Of a DNA stretch of 22,924 nucleotides, positions 22,901-22,924 are shown one piece after another. The stretch comes from JAZSQT01 sp045538075 (lineage in GTDB: Bacteria; Chrysiogenota; Deferribacteres; Deferribacterales; Mucispirillaceae). The translations under genes were made by a program, and so were the position numbers. How positions within the stretch are numbered: position 1 is the stretch's first letter; each line of letters begins with the position of its first letter. The DNA is taken from contig JAZSQT010000176.1 of the NCBI GenBank assembly GCA_045538075.1, positions 1 to 22,924 of the forward strand, given 5' to 3'. The notes beneath the pieces are model-generated. The model was not told where the DNA came from, ran no database searches, and was given only the letters and a program-made list of their open reading frames with translations.

Positions 22901-22924
22901 ATAAATAATACAAAAAATTTAGTG

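Overview
The window is a strongly A+T-rich stretch from a Gram-negative (diderm) bacterium. The evidence for two membranes is a TolC-type outer-membrane channel, SurA/PpiC periplasmic chaperones, the LPS-heptose enzyme GmhA and a CGIKAPP-type lipoprotein. The genetic code is standard and genes are packed tightly, often overlapping. The gene set and the surA-ppiC-mfd and argH-lipoprotein orders would fit a low-GC Deferribacterota (Mucispirillum-like) or a related lineage. That placement is inference and cannot be fixed without searches. Almost everything is chromosomal housekeeping. I see no transposase, integrase, phage gene, CRISPR array, tRNA or rRNA.

Layout from left to right. (1) Positions 1-35 hold a copy of a short dispersed repeat whose inverted partner lies at 22796-22835. 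(2) Position 220-591 (+) encodes a small unrecognised protein. (3) Positions 588-5292 (-) form a four-gene exporter operon, tolC-like > hlyD-like > two ABC-2-type permeases, with no ATPase gene. (4) Position 5390-5920 (+) is a divergently transcribed, degenerate ThiE/TenI-like protein sharing a promoter region with the exporter operon. (5) Positions 5917-16705 (-) are a run of twelve genes without a significant gap: hypA, hypB, rnhB, yraN, gmhA, mfd, a ppiC-type lipoprotein, surA, rqcP-like, ftsY, an unknown gene and an SPL-like radical SAM gene. A good sigma70-type promoter precedes hypA. (6) Positions 16964-17332 (-) encode a small secreted Tyr/Pro-rich protein with the only clear intrinsic terminator of the window. 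(7) Position 17420-17806 (+) is a Nudix hydrolase. (8) Positions 17813-19301 (-) hold a membrane-anchored TPR-like protein followed by folE2, under their own promoter. (9) Positions 20244-22718 (-) hold hisF > hisE > argH, then a lipoprotein gene, behind a strong extended -10 promoter. (10) Positions 22719-22924 hold that promoter and two palindromic repeat units.

Functional themes are hydrogenase or nickel maturation (HypAB), envelope biogenesis (GmhA, SurA, PpiC lipoprotein, FtsY, exporter), nucleic-acid maintenance (Mfd, RNase HII, YraN, Nudix, SPL-like protein), ribosome-associated quality control (RqcP-like), and histidine, arginine and pterin biosynthesis. The parts most worth a second look are the SPL-like radical SAM protein that appears to lack the hydrogen-donor cysteine and overlaps an unknown gene, the exporter operon without an ATPase, the roughly 71-bp same-strand overlap between ppiC and surA, and the inverted dispersed repeats at both ends of the window.
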